DNA from: Methanoregulaceae archaeon | GTDB taxonomy: Archaea; Halobacteriota; Methanomicrobia; Methanomicrobiales; Methanospirillaceae | Direction: 5' to 3' | Assembly (NCBI GenBank): GCA_015660885.1 | Contig: JACTUB010000001.1 | Coordinates: 1-64,000 of the forward strand | DNA: 64,000 nt | In this document: one piece after another, positions 18,188 to 26,581 of the stretch | How positions within the stretch are numbered: the stretch's first letter is position 1 | How the letters are laid out: each line of letters opens with the position of its first letter | Made by a program: the position numbers and the translations under genes | The notes under the pieces: model-generated | The model's database searches: none | What the model was told of the DNA's origin: nothing | What the model saw: only the letters and a program-made list of their open reading frames with translations

Positions 18188-18913
18188 TTATATCTTATAT
18201 CCTGCACTCTGCGCATCGGAGTAAAACATCTGCACAGTCTCAAGGGACAACTGATTCAAATCCTTCCCAACGAGCGGCACCTTCTTCAGGATATCGTTCG
18301 TGATAGTGATAATGTGGCACCCACAGGATTCCGCCTGGATAAGGTTCAGCAGTTCCCTCGTACTTGCCCAGAGCAGCTCGGTTTTTGGATTTGACTTTAG
18401 GATCTTCACCGACTCTTTCATAATCGGCATGGGATCAACACCGGTATCCGCGATGCGACCGGCGAATATGGAGACGATACTGGGGGTAGTCGGAGAGAGT
18501 GCGCTTGCCACAGTTTTCACCTGATCTACTGCCAGAATTGCGGTGACATTAAGTTTCAGGCCATCATGGGAAAGTTTCTTCACGAGCGGTGCGGTACTTT
18601 CTCCCTTCGTATTGGTAACCGGGATCTTGATGTACACGTTGTTACCCCAGCTACCGATTTTCCGGGCTTCCCGCTCCATTCCGGGAAGATCATCAGAAAA
18701 TACTTCAAATGAAATCGGTAGATCGGGAATGGCTTTGAGTGCCGCCTTTGCAAATTCCTCGTAACTCTTGACCCCGGCTTTTTTCATGAGTGTGGGATTG
18801 GTAGTAAAGCCGCTTGCAATTCCTTTCTTGTATTCTTCGATCATGCCGTGCAAATCGGCACCATCGGCATAGAGTTTGATCCTGAATTGTGGTAATCCGC
18901 TCATAGAATACAT
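18188..18913 (-). CDS. Transaldolase family protein (TalC/FSA-like)
   Basis: A 241-residue (238 from the ATG at 18904) short-type transaldolase. The Schiff-base lysine is seen in NVYIKIPVT (residue 96), with GFTTNPTL near the start and the NVTAILAVDQ and SIFAGRIADTGVDP elements. Transaldolase interconverts sedoheptulose 7-phosphate with fructose 6-phosphate and C3/C4 phosphates. As the last gene of a heptose operon whose first dedicated step uses sedoheptulose 7-phosphate, it probably supplies that precursor. It could instead act as a fructose-6-phosphate aldolase. It faces the GtrA gene tail to tail, 63 bases apart. Confidence 0.85.
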   Translation of the reverse strand: MYSMSGLPQFRIKLYADGADLHGMIEEYKKGIASGFTTNPTLMKKAGVKSYEEFAKAALKAIPDLPISFEVFSDDLPGMEREARKIGSWGNNVYIKIPVTNTKGESTAPLVKKLSHDGLKLNVTAILAVDQVKTVASALSPTTPSIVSIFAGRIADTGVDPMPIMKESVKILKSNPKTELLWASTRELLNLIQAESCGCHIITITNDILKKVPLVGKDLNQLSLETVQMFYSDAQSAGYKI

Positions 18914-18932
18914 CCCAAAACAATATTCTGAT

Positions 18933-19508
18933 TCAATTATGAAGTATTATCGTTAATGCATCTTTAAGATTCGCTGCCATATTATCCGGGCAGCTCGATC
19001 CTCGCAATGCGGATGAATGCGGTTCTTCAATCAGTATCGTCCGTGTTCCCGCCGCTTTCCCGCATCCGATATCAGAATCCCGATCACCGATCATCCATGA
19101 ATTTTCGAGATCAATTCCGTAATCACGGGCAGCTTCCAGAAGGAAATGGGGTTTCGGTTTCCGGCATTTGCAGGCAAATGAATATTCTGGCACAATCCCG
19201 TTCGGGTGGTGGTAGCAGTAATAATATTCCCGGAAATGAATTCCCCTCGATGTTAAAATATGATCGAATCTGGTATTCACAGAACGAATATCTTCAAGCG
19301 ACATTTTCCCTTTTGCATAATCCGGCTGGTTGGATACAAGGAAAAGTTCAAAACCAGCTTCCTGAAGAATTCGTAAAGCCTCAATTACTTCGGGAAAAAT
19401 GATAAGATCATCCGGGGAATGGGGCGGCTCATACTCACCTGATGCAGGATTCAACACCAGCTCATTGAGCACACCGTCCCGGTCCAGAAATACTGCTTTC
19501 TTCATCAA
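18933..19508 (-). CDS. gmhB: HAD phosphatase, D-glycero-D-manno-heptose 1,7-bisphosphate 7-phosphatase
   Basis: A 191-residue HAD-superfamily phosphatase. The nucleophile and acid are in FLDRDGVLNE (D9 and D11), the VSNQPD motif follows, and GDRDSDIGCG gives motif IV. A zinc-binding set of the GmhB type is present (CYHHP then ACKCRKPKP). GmhB removes the C7 phosphate from heptose 1,7-bisphosphate after the kinase step. It begins one base after the SIS isomerase stop and is followed by the transaldolase, so it is part of the same transcript. Confidence 0.9.
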   Translation of the reverse strand: MMKKAVFLDRDGVLNELVLNPASGEYEPPHSPDDLIIFPEVIEALRILQEAGFELFLVSNQPDYAKGKMSLEDIRSVNTRFDHILTSRGIHFREYYYCYHHPNGIVPEYSFACKCRKPKPHFLLEAARDYGIDLENSWMIGDRDSDIGCGKAAGTRTILIEEPHSSALRGSSCPDNMAANLKDALTIILHN

Positions 19509-19509
19509 T

Positions 19510-20115
19510 TTACTTCGTACTTTCCCACTTCATCTTAAACTTCTGCATCGCAGGGCTTGACACAATAAGGTGCCAGACCATGGCCTGGAACGCCTCGGTC
19601 TGCGGGGTTACGGTTTTCTCGTTCACGGTTGGGATGATTACACAGGCATCAGCTACTTTTGCCGTATAACCCCCGTCGCGTCCAACAACACCGATAACCT
19701 TTGCACCCGTCTCCTTTGCAAATCGCAGAGCATTTACGAGGTTCACACTCACGTTCTTCTCAGCGTTCCCGCCACCAACCGAAAAGATAAAGATACAATC
19801 CTTAGAGGAAAGCCGGCTCTCTTTGAGCCAGCTCTCAAACACGGTTTCCCACCCATCATCGTTGACACGGGCGGTAAGCTCAGAAACATTATCAGTCGGT
19901 GCATAGGATTCAATCCCGGCAATTTTCCGGAAATCGTTTACCGCGTGGGACGCATGGCCTGCTCCCCCGCCAACACCGAGAATGAATAATCTGCCATTGT
20001 TCTTCCGGATATCCTGAAGTATCTGGATCATCTTCTGGATTTGAATACGATCAATTTTGTTAATGATGGCAATAGCATCATCAAGAAATGAAGAAGTATA
20101 ATCGTTGCCTTTCAT
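19510..20115 (-). CDS. gmhA: SIS-domain sedoheptulose 7-phosphate isomerase (GmhA-like)
   Basis: A 201-residue SIS-domain protein counted from ATG at 20115; a GGTGA ribosome binding site precedes that codon, so the upstream TTG (20127) is not favoured. Seen: LFILGVGGGAGHASHAVNDFRK, the phosphate-binding FSVGGGNAEKNVS and VIGVVGRDGGYTAKVAD. It should convert sedoheptulose 7-phosphate to manno-heptose 7-phosphate, the entry reaction of the pathway. The glycine-rich loops differ from E. coli GmhA but match a variant found next to heptose kinases. Neighbours are the nucleotidyltransferase and phosphatase. Confidence 0.85.
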   Translation of the reverse strand: MKGNDYTSSFLDDAIAIINKIDRIQIQKMIQILQDIRKNNGRLFILGVGGGAGHASHAVNDFRKIAGIESYAPTDNVSELTARVNDDGWETVFESWLKESRLSSKDCIFIFSVGGGNAEKNVSVNLVNALRFAKETGAKVIGVVGRDGGYTAKVADACVIIPTVNEKTVTPQTEAFQAMVWHLIVSSPAMQKFKMKWESTK

Positions 20116-20129
20116 GAAATTCACCAATA

Positions 20130-20837
20130 TTATGAGGGTATAGCGCGATTCCTGATATAATTCTCAGTTTCTTTGATTCCCTGAACCGATCCAATCTCGT
20201 AAAAGCGTTGTTTGACTTCATAGGGTGCAACCTGTCCGACATCCACCAATTGAGATAGAACGAGTGAGAGATCGAATGGTTCATGTGAAGGATATGTATC
20301 AAATATCTTCTTACGTATCACAATAAGACCATAATCAATATATTCCATTGCGGGGTCACGATCGTTCTTATTATATTTGAGGATCCTGCCATCCTTCATG
20401 AGGATGTTGCTGACATCCAGTGCGTTCTGGTTCCGGTATACGGTCACGAGGACAGGAAGATTATCCTCATAAAACTGCTGCACGACCGGTTCAAAATCGA
20501 TATCGAGATAGGAGTCCCCGTACAGGATCATGAACGAATCCGGAAGTATCCCGGCTGCTTTTTTGATTGCACCACCGGTTCCCAGAAGGACATCCCCGTC
20601 ATATGAGTATTGTACCTCCATTTCCCACTGCGACCCGTCCCCCACAAATTCCTCTATCATAGAACCAAGATTACCAACACAGAGAATGACCTGCGTTACG
20701 CCTTTTTCTTTCAGGAGCTCCAGCTGGTGATCGATAAATGGTCGACCGGCAACCGTAATAAGCGCTTTTGGAATCGTTTGGGTGATAGGATGCAGGCGTG
20801 TTGCCAGACCTCCGGCAAGAATGACAACCGGCAGCAT
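20130..20837 (-). CDS. hddC: Heptose-1-phosphate nucleotidyltransferase (HddC-like)
   Basis: A 235-residue sugar nucleotidyltransferase with the signature VVILAGGLATRLHPITQTIPKAL at the N-terminus, GTGGAIKKA in the middle and the metal-binding YGDSYLDID. In the D-alpha-heptose pathway HddC joins heptose 1-phosphate to GTP giving GDP-heptose; the choice of GTP rather than CTP, UTP or ATP is inferred from pathway partners. The start ATG shares its A with the stop of the kinase gene (TAATG), giving direct coupling. Confidence 0.85.
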   Translation of the reverse strand: MLPVVILAGGLATRLHPITQTIPKALITVAGRPFIDHQLELLKEKGVTQVILCVGNLGSMIEEFVGDGSQWEMEVQYSYDGDVLLGTGGAIKKAAGILPDSFMILYGDSYLDIDFEPVVQQFYEDNLPVLVTVYRNQNALDVSNILMKDGRILKYNKNDRDPAMEYIDYGLIVIRKKIFDTYPSHEPFDLSLVLSQLVDVGQVAPYEVKQRFYEIGSVQGIKETENYIRNRAIPS

Positions 20838-21820
20838 TATGAAGTTGTCACCACTTTACTTCCGTCAAAATCAAACCGGAACCGGACTTCCTGAAGTCCT
20901 TCATGTGTCATTGCGTGACGGAGTTTTTTATTATCCTCAGCATAGAACATCAGGAATCCCCCGCCACCGGCACCAATGAGTTTTCCTCCCAGTGCCCCAT
21001 TCTTCATGGCAATATCGTAGCAGGCGTTAATCCGGTTATTGCTCATCGCATTTGACCGCTGCTTTTTATGCTCCCAATGGACGTTCATCAGAGAGGCAAG
21101 CTCCTCAAGATTCCCCCGTTCAAATGCTATTTTACTCTTGTATCCAAGTTCTTTTACAAAATGCAGGTTATCGATCATGGAAGAATCATTATTCTTACTT
21201 TTATCATCCTGTTCCTTGAGAACATCTGAAGCGGATCGCGAATAGCCGGTGAAGAAGAGCAGGAGGTGGTCTTCAAGGTTGTAGAGCGTTTCCTGGGAAA
21301 TATTGAGTTTTTCTGCTTTCACCCGGTTATCTTTGCAGAAGGTAAAACAATTGATACCACCGTAAGCAGAAATATACTGATCCTGTTTCCCGATAGGTTC
21401 TCCAAGAATATCAAGTTCAATATGACATGCCTGTTCGGCCAGATCCGCCGGAGTAATGATAGTGTTTTTATGCGTGTGAAGAGCTTTGAGAAGCGAACAG
21501 GTAAAACTCCCGGATGATCCCAAACCGGTACCTGCAGGGATATCCGCCAGACTTGCAATTTCGAGATAGCGGGCATCAAATCCCAACAATTTCAATGATT
21601 CACGGATGATGGGATGTTTTATGTCATCGATGCGGGTTACTTCTTCCATTTTTGAATATTTTATGATGAGGTAGTCAACAAAGGTGTCATGCAAATTAAT
21701 ATAGACATATTTATCGATTGCGGCAGAAATTAAAAAACCCTCATATTTCTGATAATAAGAAGGTAAATCGGTTCCCCCTCCCCCAAGGGAAATTCTCAAA
21801 GGACTCCGGGTGATAATCAT
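20837..21820 (-). CDS. hddA: GHMP kinase, D-glycero-alpha-D-manno-heptose 7-phosphate kinase (HddA-like)
   Basis: A 327-residue GHMP kinase. The N-terminus TRSPLRISLGGGGTDLPSYY and the ATP loop PAGTGLGSSGSFTCSLLKAL are diagnostic for the HddA/fucose kinase-like branch, and GGKLIGAGGGGFLMFY is the C-terminal motif 3. It should phosphorylate C1 of heptose 7-phosphate in the alpha configuration. The ATG overlaps the TGA of the upstream oxidoreductase (ATGA), and the nucleotidyltransferase follows by TAATG overlap. Confidence 0.9.
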   Translation of the reverse strand: MIITRSPLRISLGGGGTDLPSYYQKYEGFLISAAIDKYVYINLHDTFVDYLIIKYSKMEEVTRIDDIKHPIIRESLKLLGFDARYLEIASLADIPAGTGLGSSGSFTCSLLKALHTHKNTIITPADLAEQACHIELDILGEPIGKQDQYISAYGGINCFTFCKDNRVKAEKLNISQETLYNLEDHLLLFFTGYSRSASDVLKEQDDKSKNNDSSMIDNLHFVKELGYKSKIAFERGNLEELASLMNVHWEHKKQRSNAMSNNRINACYDIAMKNGALGGKLIGAGGGGFLMFYAEDNKKLRHAMTHEGLQEVRFRFDFDGSKVVTTS

Positions 21821-22806
21821 ACATTCACCTTAAAATTACACGCATCATATACAGTCTTGACAATGTCCAATACTGTTTTGGCATCACGTATATTTCCCTC
21901 AGGCTCTTTGTGCATTTCGATAGATCGGATGAATTCATTCAGTTCGAGATGCCAGGAATTGTCCGGGAAAGGATACTCCCATATCGTTGTTTCCGGTGGG
22001 CCCATCATGGGAAGCATTTTATAGAGATATAATCGTTCAACGCCATAACTCCCGCCAAGACCCTCAATCTGGAGTTTTCCCTTCTTTCCATAAATTTCAA
22101 AGGAAAACATATTTTTCCACTCAGTACAGCTGACATGGAGCCATGCAATCTGATCATTTGGACTTTTCAGCATCAGGAATGCGTTGTCATCGACCGGCAT
22201 CTCCCAGAAATACGTATGGGCAAAACCTTCAGCGACATCAAGTTCCCCGAGAAACCAACGTGACAAATCGATCAGGTGAACACCCTGATCAAGAAGCTCG
22301 CCTCCACCGGATTTTTGAGGAATCGCTCGCCATTCTTTTTCATATCCGAGGCGCCCTCCATGACCGTATCTGCCGCGTATGAACATCAGAGGTCCAACCA
22401 CACCTGAATCCACCAGTTGTTTTGCTTTCAACAAAGCTGGATGATACCGGTGATTGAATCCGACTTTGACAAAAACATTATTTCTTTTCGCTGCTTCGAT
22501 AATCGGAATAAGCTCTTCGGGAGTTCTTCCGGCAGGCTTCTCGACAAGCACATGTTTGCCAGCGGTGACAGCGGCCAAAGTGATTTTTGCGAGAAACTCA
22601 TTGGTTGTTGAGATAAGAATCAGATCAATTTCATTGTTCTTCAGCGCATCTTCGTAATCTGTACTTACTGCGGAACACTTTTTCAATCGTGCCACTTCCC
22701 GTGCCCGCTCCAGCGAAGTGTCTATGGCGATGACCAATTCATGGCTTCCCAAGGCAAGAGCACGTTTCCTGCCGATAGCTCCACAACCGATTATCCCGAC
22801 TTTCAC
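21817..22806 (-). CDS. Gfo/Idh/MocA family oxidoreductase
   Basis: An NAD(P)-dependent sugar oxidoreductase. Rossmann motif VGIIGCGAIGRKRA at the start and the EKPAGRTPEEL motif carrying the catalytic lysine near residue 90 are visible. I place the start at GTG 22806, two bases after the SDR stop, because a GGGAG ribosome binding site precedes it and the Rossmann fold begins there; an upstream start at 22845 would overlap the SDR gene by 38 bases. Such enzymes oxidise or reduce a ring or side-chain hydroxyl of (nucleotide) sugars. Here it probably tailors the heptose. Confidence 0.85.
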   Translation of the reverse strand: MKVGIIGCGAIGRKRALALGSHELVIAIDTSLERAREVARLKKCSAVSTDYEDALKNNEIDLILISTTNEFLAKITLAAVTAGKHVLVEKPAGRTPEELIPIIEAAKRNNVFVKVGFNHRYHPALLKAKQLVDSGVVGPLMFIRGRYGHGGRLGYEKEWRAIPQKSGGGELLDQGVHLIDLSRWFLGELDVAEGFAHTYFWEMPVDDNAFLMLKSPNDQIAWLHVSCTEWKNMFSFEIYGKKGKLQIEGLGGSYGVERLYLYKMLPMMGPPETTIWEYPFPDNSWHLELNEFIRSIEMHKEPEGNIRDAKTVLDIVKTVYDACNFKVNV

Positions 22807-22807
22807 G

Positions 22808-23674
22808 TTAGGTCTCCCAGTTTTTCCCTCTGTCTTTTTCAACAATCCTTCTAAGCGTATAGATATCCGAATTTTTCAGATCTTCACGATAGCGTGCAAG
22901 GTTCTGCCAGGGATCCCAGGGCGCACTGATCAGTTTCCCGGATATCCCATCACTTGCATGAGACGCAAGATAAACACAGAGTTCCGCACCTAATCCCAAG
23001 GGAGTCCCCCCATTGGCTTTTTGTTTCAGGGCTTTTTCATAAAACGCCTTGCCAACAACATCAGGTCCAGACTCCAGAATTTCATCAAGAAGCCGGGTAT
23101 TGAGCGCGCCAGGTGCCACTGCGTTTATATCAATTGCATACTCCCGGCACTCTTCCGCAAGAGTTTCTGTCAGTCTAACGACTGCTGCCTTAGATGCTGC
23201 ATATGCACTTATTCTCGGAAGGGGGGCCGTTGCCCCTCCCCCGGACAGATTGATTATTTTTCCTGCATTATTTTTTTTCATGTGGGGCAGAATCCATTTG
23301 CACATAAAAAAAACACTGAACAGATTGATGTGAATAGCAGACGTCCATTCACCGGAATCAACATCTTCGATGAGTCCTTTGGGCCCATACACCCCGGCGT
23401 TATTAACGACGATATCAATCCGTTCCAATTTGTCTATTGCGGTATTGATCATCTGTTTAACGTTTTCTTCCTTTGACACATCAAGTGGCAGTCCGATAAC
23501 GGTTTGTTTTGAGGGGGTGAGTTTCTGTAAGGCTTCAACAGCCCGTTCAACCTGATCCGCATCCCGCCCGCAAATTACAACCGAAGCTCCTTCTAAAACA
23601 AATTTTTTTGCGATTTCAAAGCCAAAACCCCGGTTTGCCCCGGTTATAATCGCATTTTGCCCGGCTAATTTCAC
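22808..23674 (-). CDS. Short-chain dehydrogenase/reductase (SDR)
   Basis: A 288-residue classical SDR with cofactor motif TGANRGFGFEIAKK, the VNNAGVYG element, catalytic Ser in INLSGGG and Tyr/Lys in YAASK. The C-terminus is about 40 residues longer than a minimal SDR. It is coupled to the upstream dehydrogenase by an ATGA overlap. A role in reducing or epimerising a keto-heptose is plausible given the operon, but an unrelated sugar is not excluded. Confidence 0.87.
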   Translation of the reverse strand: MKLAGQNAIITGANRGFGFEIAKKFVLEGASVVICGRDADQVERAVEALQKLTPSKQTVIGLPLDVSKEENVKQMINTAIDKLERIDIVVNNAGVYGPKGLIEDVDSGEWTSAIHINLFSVFFMCKWILPHMKKNNAGKIINLSGGGATAPLPRISAYAASKAAVVRLTETLAEECREYAIDINAVAPGALNTRLLDEILESGPDVVGKAFYEKALKQKANGGTPLGLGAELCVYLASHASDGISGKLISAPWDPWQNLARYREDLKNSDIYTLRRIVEKDRGKNWET

Positions 23675-24963
23675 GAATAACTCCTCCCTACCGAAAAATA
23701 TCGCATCCTGCGAAAATTCTTGACTGTATTTTCTAAAAATCCATTTGGGTCAATAATTATTTTTCCAGTCATAGTGGTAATTATTTCTTTGTTAATTTTT
23801 TGAAAAACCGGCCATTCAGTAGAAAGTATAATACATTCGGCACTCTCGACAGAATTCTTAATGTCTTTTGATAATGAAAAAAAATTTTGTAATTCAGGAG
23901 GCAATTCCTTTATCGCAGGATCAAACGCCATGACTTCGGCTCCTTGACCTTTTAACCATTGACACAGTTCAACTGAAAGTGATCTCCGGAGTGTATTCGT
24001 GCCCGGCTTGTACGTTAATCCCCAGACGGAAATGGCTTTTCCTTTAAGATCTCCCATTGTTTCAAAACACTTCCGCTGGATCCATGTTTTATGAAAATCA
24101 TTACTCACCATGACAGAATTGACAAGATGGACAGGCAGATGGTTTGTCTTTCCCAGTTTTTGTAAAAACCGGATGTCCCGTGCAAGTGTCCCCCCGGAAA
24201 ATGCATTTCCCGGACTGAGATATGCTTTAGGTCCGATCCTCTCTTCGGTCTTTAATCCACGCTCGACTTCCTTTGCATTTGCACCTGCATACTCACATAG
24301 TGTCGCTATTTCATTTGCAAAACAAACGGAAGTTGCAAGAAATGCATTAATTGCATGTTTTGTCATTTCTGCGGATTCAATACTCATCCACTCCAATCGT
24401 TGACTGATTGAAGAAAAAAGGGGGAGAAAAACTTTTTTCTCGTGAGGACGAACCCCGATAATAATTCTATCCGGCTCTAAAAAGGTCTTGATGGATTTAC
24501 CCAGTCGCAAATTTTCTGGAGAATATGCAAAATAATTCTTTTTACCGGGATAATTTTCACCATAACGATTTTTCAGATATTGAGTGTATCCAACAGGAAC
24601 CTGGGAAGATATGATAATTATCGTCTGTTCATTGATAAATAATGCAATTTTTTCAAATTGCTTTTCGATATAAGAAACGTCAGCATTATCCTTTTCATCA
24701 ACCGGTGTATCAAAAGCAATCCATAACACATCTGCATATTTCAACGCGAGGCTCGGATCTGTAGTAAAGTTCAATGTTTTTTTCCGCAAGCAATCCTGAA
24801 GTAATTCATTTAATCCTGGTTCAGAAATGGGTGCTTTGGCATTCTGAAGATCTTTGATGACTCCTGAATTGAAATCAAGTCCAATAACCGTATGCCCTGT
24901 TTTTGCAAGGCTTGCTGACGTCACTGAACCCAGATGCCACAAACCAAATACGCATATTTTCAT
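23671..24963 (-). CDS. UDP-glucose/GDP-mannose dehydrogenase-family protein lacking the catalytic cysteine
   Basis: A 430-residue relative of nucleotide-sugar 6-dehydrogenases. The N-terminal Rossmann domain begins KICVFGLWHLGSV, the central domain has KHAINAFLAT (the usual Lys and Asn) and the C-terminal domain VWGLTYKPGTNTLRRS. At the place of the normal catalytic GGSCFPKD the sequence reads GGTLARD, so Cys is replaced by Thr. A standard four-electron oxidation to a uronic acid is therefore unlikely. The start is ATG 24963, overlapping the epimerase stop (ATGA); an earlier ATG at 24984 lies within that gene. The intact paralogue at 47833 gives an internal comparison. Confidence 0.85.
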   Translation of the reverse strand: MKICVFGLWHLGSVTSASLAKTGHTVIGLDFNSGVIKDLQNAKAPISEPGLNELLQDCLRKKTLNFTTDPSLALKYADVLWIAFDTPVDEKDNADVSYIEKQFEKIALFINEQTIIIISSQVPVGYTQYLKNRYGENYPGKKNYFAYSPENLRLGKSIKTFLEPDRIIIGVRPHEKKVFLPLFSSISQRLEWMSIESAEMTKHAINAFLATSVCFANEIATLCEYAGANAKEVERGLKTEERIGPKAYLSPGNAFSGGTLARDIRFLQKLGKTNHLPVHLVNSVMVSNDFHKTWIQRKCFETMGDLKGKAISVWGLTYKPGTNTLRRSLSVELCQWLKGQGAEVMAFDPAIKELPPELQNFFSLSKDIKNSVESAECIILSTEWPVFQKINKEIITTMTGKIIIDPNGFLENTVKNFRRMRYFSVGRSYS

Positions 24964-25916
24964 TTCCTTGTCTCCAACACCCATTGGTTTTTCTCAAGAT
25001 ACTCAAGAGTCTTGATAATTCCCTCGTTAATGGAATATTTCGGTTTCCATCCAAGAGAACGGATCTTGTGGCAGTTAAGGAAAATGAAAGGGTTATCCCC
25101 GATCCACCCCCGCTCTCCCCCGGTGTAATGAATATCGGGATTGACCCCCAGATGCGTGCATATCCAGTTTATGGAATCGTTCACTTCACAGTATTCACTT
25201 GTACCAAGATTGAAAATGTTGACTTTTTCCTGAGATTTTTGAATTGCACAGAGCATCGCATCGATGCAGTCCTGAACATAGAGATACGATTTTTTCTGGT
25301 GCCCGTTCCCGAGAACATCCAGCCGGTCAGGGTAGTCAAGCAGCTGGTTATAGAAATCAAAGACATGCCCATGGGTATAACGTTCCCCAAGAATTGAGAC
25401 AAAACGGAAGATCCATGACCGGAATCCGAACCCTTCGCAATAAGCTGATATCAATCCTTCTCCGGCGAGTTTTGATGCACCGTACAGAGAAGTCTGAACA
25501 GGGAACGGGGCATCCTCCGGCGTAGGAATCACTTCCGATTCTCCATAGACAGATCCCGTAGAAGAGAAAGCGATTTGATTGAGTGAATTCGCCCGCATTG
25601 CTTCAAGAACATTAAACGTTGCGATCGTATTCTGGTGGAGGTCTTTTGAGGGGTGTTCCGTGCCAAAGCGGACATCGGCATTTGCTGCAAGATGGAACAC
25701 AAAATCTGTATCCTTCATCGATTTTGTAAGATGATCTATATCAAATAAATCGCCGTTAATTTCAGAAAAGTTTTTGTTTTTTCGTGCATTCAGTAAAAAT
25801 TCAGGAAAACCCGTGGAAAAATTATCATAAATAATGACACTATTTCCCTGAGCAAGTAATCGGTCAACGAGATTGCTTCCGATAAATCCGGCGCCACCAG
25901 TTACGAAATAATTCAT
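24960..25916 (-). CDS. NAD-dependent sugar epimerase/dehydratase
   Basis: A 318-residue extended SDR of the UDP-glucose 4-epimerase type. Seen: YFVTGGAGFIGSNLVDRLL for NAD binding, HLAANADVR, catalytic Ser/Thr in SSTGSVYGE and YGASK with the Tyr/Lys pair. It is the first gene of the nine-gene minus-strand operon; the next gene starts within its stop codon. In context it could epimerise a GDP-heptose or provide another sugar of the same glycan. Confidence 0.87.
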   Translation of the reverse strand: MNYFVTGGAGFIGSNLVDRLLAQGNSVIIYDNFSTGFPEFLLNARKNKNFSEINGDLFDIDHLTKSMKDTDFVFHLAANADVRFGTEHPSKDLHQNTIATFNVLEAMRANSLNQIAFSSTGSVYGESEVIPTPEDAPFPVQTSLYGASKLAGEGLISAYCEGFGFRSWIFRFVSILGERYTHGHVFDFYNQLLDYPDRLDVLGNGHQKKSYLYVQDCIDAMLCAIQKSQEKVNIFNLGTSEYCEVNDSINWICTHLGVNPDIHYTGGERGWIGDNPFIFLNCHKIRSLGWKPKYSINEGIIKTLEYLEKNQWVLETRK

Positions 25917-25971
25917 AGAATGTTTCCTGATAATGTCACTGATAATTTCCTTGATCGAATATAGTTGTGCA

Positions 25972-25985
25972 ATTATTATATGGCT
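25972..25985 (-). promoter_or_regulatory. Candidate TATA box for the heptose operon
   Basis: On the minus strand a CATATAATAATT element lies about 57-68 bases upstream of the epimerase ATG. It fits the archaeal TATA-box composition and is the best candidate promoter ahead of the operon. Based on composition and position only. Confidence 0.35.
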
Positions 25986-26581
25986 ACCGAAACCATAAAA
26001 ACCCGCTTTTCTTCCTGGATCTATTCCTTTAAGTCAAAGTGAGGGGTCCGGATCGATCATGGCGTGGATACCTGGTGCATCCGGATACAATTCAGGCTCT
26101 CCTTGATGATGATCGTGATGATGCATGAGGGGGCATTCCCCCCCAACAGCGAAACCAATATAATACCTCATACCAGGAAATACTGTGGACTCGTGAAGTA
26201 TAATTGCCCCTTTCCCAGGTTCTTTCCGGCAAACCGTGATGCCTTGTTCACCGGCTTTAAATCTGGGGGCATTCGTCACCTGCATAGGATGGCAATAATG
26301 ACGACATATGTCTCTATAATAAGGTCGAATTGTGAGCCTAAACCGGAAGACAAAATCTGCAAAAATATTTCGGTAAGGGGGCTCATTGTTTTTTCCCGCT
26401 GATTTCCTGGAGTTATGAACGTACCCCGACAATCTACACCTTAAATAAAATGTACGGGGATTGGCGAGGGATACCCTGGACCAGGTAATGGGTGGCGGCA
26501 ATACCGTATCGATTTCAGGGCAGAGGCCGATGAGCCCGGCCGTTTTATTTTGCAATCGTAAACCTTCACGATAACAAAAAA
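25986..26581. other. Long stretch between the heptose operon and aglB, no supported gene
   Basis: Nearly 600 bases. A minus-strand open frame (26034-26585, TTG start overlapping the aglB stop) would encode 183 residues ending in a His/Asp/Glu-rich tail (MHHHDHHQGE), and a plus-strand frame runs 26064-26402. Neither has a recognisable domain or good start signal, and both look composed of unrelated segments. It may be decayed coding DNA; I do not call a gene. Confidence 0.45.
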
